DNA of 64,000 nt from Planctomycetota bacterium (GTDB taxonomy: Bacteria; Planctomycetota; UBA1135; GCA-002748355). The notes beneath the pieces were generated by a model. That model had not been told where the DNA came from. It did no database searches and saw nothing but the letters and a program-made list of their open reading frames with translations. Position numbers and translations under genes: made by a program. Every line of letters starts with the position of its first letter. The stretch's first letter is position 1. The DNA is taken from assembly GCA_020638795.1 (NCBI GenBank), contig JACKHW010000001.1, positions 558,001-622,000 of the forward strand. Reading direction: 5' to 3'. Below are positions 60,658-64,000 of this stretch, piece by piece.

Positions 60658-62159
60658 GCGATCCAGGGCCCGGCTTCCGGCGGCTTCATCCGGCATCGCT
60701 CGTCTTCCGCTTCTTCGATGCACTCCAGACGTTCTTCGTCCCTGCGCTCCTCGTCTGGCTCTGGGCGGACGCGGACCATGCATGGGAAGTTTGGCTGGGC
60801 GCCCTGTTCGTACCGGTCGTCGTCGCGCACGTGCTCCACTACGTGACGTTTCGCTACGCGATGCACGACGAGGACTTGGTCGTGCGCCACGGCATCATCG
60901 TGCGGCGCGAACGCCACATCCCGTACGCTCGGATCGAAAACGTCGATCTCCTCCGCAATCCCGTGCACCGCATGTTGGGCGTCGCGATCGTGCGGCTCGA
61001 CACCGCAGCGGGCGACGATGCCGAAGCGCAGTTCAAGGTGCTCTCGATGCCCGCCGTCACGGAATTGCTCGAAGCGATTCGGGATCGTGCGAGTGGTGGA
61101 GCGGCTCGCGGCGCGGCGAGCTGCCTCGAGACACTGGAAGACGCACCGGCAGGCCATGCGCAGGACGATGTCGTTCTGCGTGCTTCGCTGCGCGACCTCA
61201 TCGTGATCGGCATCGTGTCGCATCGCGGTCTCGTCGCGCTTGCGGCGTTCGTCGGAGTTCTCTCGCGCTTCGACGTGACCGAGAAGCTGCTCGAGGATTC
61301 GGTCTTGCGACCGCTCGTGAAGCGGTGGGTCGCCAGCTCGTCCGAGACAGCGAGTTTTGCCCAGATTGCCTTGTTGGCATCGATCGTGATCGTTGCGCTG
61401 TTCGCGCTGTCGATCGCGTGGACGATCTTCCGCTACCACGGCTACCGCCTCGAAGCCTCGGACGGCCTTCTTCGCTGGAGCGCAGGTGCATGGACCGAGC
61501 GGCGCGCGACGATCCCGGTCGCCAGGATCCAGCGACTGACGGTCCGGCGGACGTTGCTCCATCGGTTGCTCGGTCTTGCCAACCTCCGTATCGAGACGGC
61601 GGGTGCACGCGACGACGAAGAGCGCGCGGGAAGAGGTGATTTCGTGCCGCTCTGTCGCTGGACCGACGTCGAGCGACTCGTCGCGATCAGCATGCCGGAT
61701 GCGAAGTTGCCCTCGAGTTACGAAGCCGTCGATCCGGCAGCGCACAGCCGAGCGACTCGCCTCTCGCTGATCATGTCACTGGTCGGCGGCGCACTCGCCT
61801 TTCCGCTCGTAGGCTTCGTTGGCAGCGCGTCCCTGACGGTCGCCCTCGTGCCGTTGTTCCTCGTGCGCGCGCGGCGCATGACACGGTTCCTCGGACTCGC
61901 CGTCACTGAGGACTGCCTGTGGGTCCGACGCGGTGCGTTCCATCTCGCGTGGATCGCGGTGCCCATTGCCAAGATCCAAACGATCGCGGTCGCGATGTCG
62001 CCGTTCGATCAGCGCTGGGACATGGCCAAGCTCGTCGTCGACGTCGCAGGTGCGTCGAGTTCCGATCTGCTGACGGTTCCCTACCTATCGCACGCAGTGG
62101 CGATACGACACTACGAGCGACTCGGTCGCGACAGTGCCGCCATCGAACTGACTTGGTGA
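60654..62159 (+). CDS. PH-domain membrane protein (YdbT-like)
   Basis: 501 residues, ATG overlapping the YdbS-like stop. Three bPH2 modules separated by membrane pairs: first GIIVRRERHIPYARIENVDL, second GAWTERRATIPVARIQRLTV, third RRGAFHLAWIAVPIAKIQTI, with helices around residues 20-60, 180-260 and 370-410. This is the typical YdbT layout. Forms a pair with the upstream protein. Confidence 0.86.
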   Translation: MSDPGPGFRRLHPASLVFRFFDALQTFFVPALLVWLWADADHAWEVWLGALFVPVVVAHVLHYVTFRYAMHDEDLVVRHGIIVRRERHIPYARIENVDLLRNPVHRMLGVAIVRLDTAAGDDAEAQFKVLSMPAVTELLEAIRDRASGGAARGAASCLETLEDAPAGHAQDDVVLRASLRDLIVIGIVSHRGLVALAAFVGVLSRFDVTEKLLEDSVLRPLVKRWVASSSETASFAQIALLASIVIVALFALSIAWTIFRYHGYRLEASDGLLRWSAGAWTERRATIPVARIQRLTVRRTLLHRLLGLANLRIETAGARDDEERAGRGDFVPLCRWTDVERLVAISMPDAKLPSSYEAVDPAAHSRATRLSLIMSLVGGALAFPLVGFVGSASLTVALVPLFLVRARRMTRFLGLAVTEDCLWVRRGAFHLAWIAVPIAKIQTIAVAMSPFDQRWDMAKLVVDVAGASSSDLLTVPYLSHAVAIRHYERLGRDSAAIELTW

Positions 62160-62164
62160 CGACG

Positions 62165-63262
62165 TCAGAAGTCGCTGATCGCGAAGGGCACCGTGTCGAC
62201 GTCGACGTTCTGCTTGTTGCTGACCGCGAACAGGTAGGCGTCTAGCGCGTAGTGGATCAGGAGCGGCGACAGGACCATGACGTACCAATACTGTTGGAAC
62301 GTCAGCCCGAGTGGATCGACGCGCGCGATCGAGTAGAGCGCCGCCAAGAGCACGACCGTGATCGCGAAGCAGAACCCGTAGAAGCGCAGCGTCTGACTGC
62401 GGCCGGCGCCAGCGATGCTGCGTACGACACGCGACTTCACGAGGCCGTGCTGTTTGCGGACCATCAACACGTACCAGACGAGCCCGAGGTACTGGAACGA
62501 GTGCCACGCGTTGACCGACTGGAAGGCCAGTTCGAGTCGGGCGCCATCCGCGGCGGCAGGGACCAAGAAGGCGATGATTGCCGTCACCGCGATCAGGAGT
62601 GTCTTGGGGCGGTTCAGCGTGCCATCTCGTGCCTCGCGCACCGTCTTGCGAATCCATGCGACGAGGAAGAACGCGAACGTGATCCAGACGGTCCAATACG
62701 TCCATGGGCCGTTGAGGATCTCGGGCAGACGGATCGGAATCTCTCCCAGTCGGAAGTCGTCGTGCACGAGTTTCCAGCTCGCGATCGGATGCATGCAGAC
62801 GAAGAGCAAGCCGTAGTCGATCCAGCGCGAGCGCGGTGCTTCGGGGGTGCCGGCGCGTCGACGGTAGACGTCGGTGAGATAGGCGTTCTGTTGTACGACG
62901 TGCAGCGATGCCGCGAAGATGAACAGCGTCAGCATGACCGCGAAGTTGGTCGTGATGCCCCACAGGACGAGTGGTGGGATGAGGCACGTGATCGCGAGCA
63001 GGACTCGGCCGTGGGCTTTGCGGAACGCCGGATCCAAGTAGGTGACGACGTACGTCGAGAAGAGGTGCGGCCCGCCGATCAGCGCCGTGATGATCAACAT
63101 CAGGTTCGCTGACGAGACTCCACCCCAAACGAGGGCGAGGACGAGCGGGACGATGATGGCGCTCCCGAGGAGCCAGGCGAGATCCCAGCGTGGACTGCGG
63201 ATCCAAACTCGCGCCTGGGCGCGGGATTGCGAAGAAAGGACGGTCGATTCGAGAGTCGTCAT
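62165..63262 (-). CDS. Polytopic membrane protein of unknown function
   Basis: 365 residues from ATG 63262 (MTTLESTVLSS), preferred over the longer frame from 63346. About nine membrane helices (LAWLLGSAIIVPLVLALVWG, LLIAVTAIIAFLVPAAADGA, FCFAITVVLLAALYSIARVD). It contains repeated His-rich helices (SLHVVQQNAYLTDVYRRRAG, NAWHSFQYLGLVWYVLM) that hint at metal or haem contacts, but no family is recognised. Ends 5 bases from the stop of the YdbT-like gene. Confidence 0.7.
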   Translation of the reverse strand: MTTLESTVLSSQSRAQARVWIRSPRWDLAWLLGSAIIVPLVLALVWGGVSSANLMLIITALIGGPHLFSTYVVTYLDPAFRKAHGRVLLAITCLIPPLVLWGITTNFAVMLTLFIFAASLHVVQQNAYLTDVYRRRAGTPEAPRSRWIDYGLLFVCMHPIASWKLVHDDFRLGEIPIRLPEILNGPWTYWTVWITFAFFLVAWIRKTVREARDGTLNRPKTLLIAVTAIIAFLVPAAADGARLELAFQSVNAWHSFQYLGLVWYVLMVRKQHGLVKSRVVRSIAGAGRSQTLRFYGFCFAITVVLLAALYSIARVDPLGLTFQQYWYVMVLSPLLIHYALDAYLFAVSNKQNVDVDTVPFAISDF

Positions 63263-63508
63263 GGCCGCTTTCGAAACCTGTGGGCTCGTCGAGACGGGCT
63301 TGGCTGCCCAGAACCATACTTCGCAATTCGCGATCCGACCACTCACCTGGACGGGTTCGTGGTGTCACGGCCTGACGCCGAGACGACGCTGGCATGGCTA
63401 TCTCGGTTTTTTTTCGAGGTGGACGTGAAACCTCTGGCCCCCGGTTTCCTATCAGTCCGTTGCATGGGATGCATGGGCCCGTGCGAGAGAGAGAGAGACG
63501 AGAGTGTT

Positions 63509-63550
63509 CCCCGGCGGGGGCTTCGGCCCCCTCCGGGGAGCTTTCTTTTT
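63509..63550 (+). terminator. Strong rho-independent terminator, plus strand, 40 bases before nth
   Basis: A long hairpin: outer stem CCCCGG/CCGGGG, inner stem GGGGGC/GCCCCC with a TTCG tetraloop, followed by AGCTTTCTTTTT. No plus-strand gene ends nearby (the gene to the left is read on the minus strand from 63262). It therefore either ends a short unannotated transcript in 63263-63508 or acts as a leader attenuator for nth. Confidence 0.8.
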
Positions 63551-63588
63551 GCGTGACCCTTCGCGGGTGCGCGACAGACTGGGATGGC

Positions 63589-64000
63589 ATGGACCGATCC
63601 GCGTCTCGACGTCCCGGCAACTCCGAAGCGCTGCCGCCACGCGGGCGTGAGACGAAGGGGCGTCGCGCCGAACGTCTCGCCTCGATCCTGGAGGAATTGC
63701 ACCGGCTCTACCCGGTGGCCGATTGCGCTCTCGATCACAGGAATGCGTTCGAGCTGCTCGTGGCCACGATTCTCTCGGCCCAGTGCACGGACAAGACCGT
63801 CAATCTCGTGACACCTGCGCTCTTCGAGCGATACCCCGATGCGGCGGCACTTGCAGCAGCGAAGGTGCCGACCCTCGAGAAACTCATCTACTCGACCGGG
63901 TTCTACAAGAACAAGGCGAAGAACCTCAAGGCGATGGCGGAGCGCCTCCAGGCCGAGCATGGAGGGAACGTGCCGGACACGATGGAGGCCCTGTTGCGTC
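63589..64000 (+). CDS. nth: Endonuclease III, N-terminal part
   Basis: About 137 residues visible before the window ends, from ATG 63589 (MDRSASRRPG). Matches the Nth fold: LVATILSAQCTDKTVNLVTP, YSTGFYKNKAKNLKAMAERL, ALDHRNAFELLVATIL. The helix-hairpin-helix, catalytic Asp/Lys and Fe-S cluster parts lie beyond the edge. Repairs oxidised pyrimidines in DNA. A slightly longer basic N-terminus than in E. coli Nth is seen. Confidence 0.9.
   Translation, partial: MDRSASRRPGNSEALPPRGRETKGRRAERLASILEELHRLYPVADCALDHRNAFELLVATILSAQCTDKTVNLVTPALFERYPDAAALAAAKVPTLEKLIYSTGFYKNKAKNLKAMAERLQAEHGGNVPDTMEALLR

Overview
The window looks like chromosome of a high-GC, outer-membrane (diderm) bacterium. Planctomycetota is the most likely phylum. 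Support for this comes from lipid A and heptose genes, large secreted or membrane proteins with carboxypeptidase-regulatory-like repeats, an ECF sigma factor fused to such repeats, many TPR proteins, HDOD and SpoIIE signalling proteins, frequent GTG/TTG starts and many 4-base gene overlaps. No rRNA or species marker is present, so the phylum is an inference.

Layout. 1-9.9 kb is backbone: a thiolase and a PaaK-like CoA ligase (overlapping, minus strand), a patatin lipase fused to a ferredoxin domain, a secreted TPR protein, the ECF sigma fusion and a secreted carboxypeptidase-regulatory-like protein. About 9.9-23.6 kb is a decayed mobile island. On the left it has the C-terminal end of a conjugative relaxase/helicase, a VirD4/TraD-type coupling protein and a DUF2726 protein. 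In the middle is a three-gene overlapping operon of visibly lower GC (beta-helix protein, kelch protein, membrane-anchored protein). On the right are a tyrosine integrase cut in two by an IS66-family element, and a ParD antitoxin with a truncated ParE. The IS66 copy has inverted ends and a perfect 8-bp target duplication. Its own genes are full of frameshifts, while both integrase halves remain open and join in frame.

23.6-38.3 kb is backbone again: a UDP-sugar pyrophosphorylase, SpoIIE phosphatase and HDOD protein on the minus strand, a secreted C25-like protein, a membrane TPR protein, RecG, and then a cell-envelope run (FabD, LpxK, an LpxL-like acyltransferase, HldE, a second heptose-type cytidylyltransferase-fold protein, and a TauE/SafE transporter). 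38.3-44.8 kb holds a secreted endonuclease/exonuclease/phosphatase, a nitrilase-family amidase, an HU protein, a HAMP protein and two membrane proteins of unknown role.

44.9-59 kb is a Pel exopolysaccharide locus. It has PelA (deacetylase part), PelB, PelD, PelE, PelF and PelG in tightly coupled order on the plus strand. The PelA-type glycoside hydrolase is a separate divergent lipoprotein gene, and no PelC is seen. PelD carries two degenerate GGDEF domains, each keeping an RxxD c-di-GMP inhibitory-site motif. A tRNA-Ala(CGC) lies beside the locus. 59-64 kb has a secreted protein, a YdbS/YdbT-type PH-domain pair, a polytopic membrane protein, a strong orphan terminator and the start of nth (endonuclease III).
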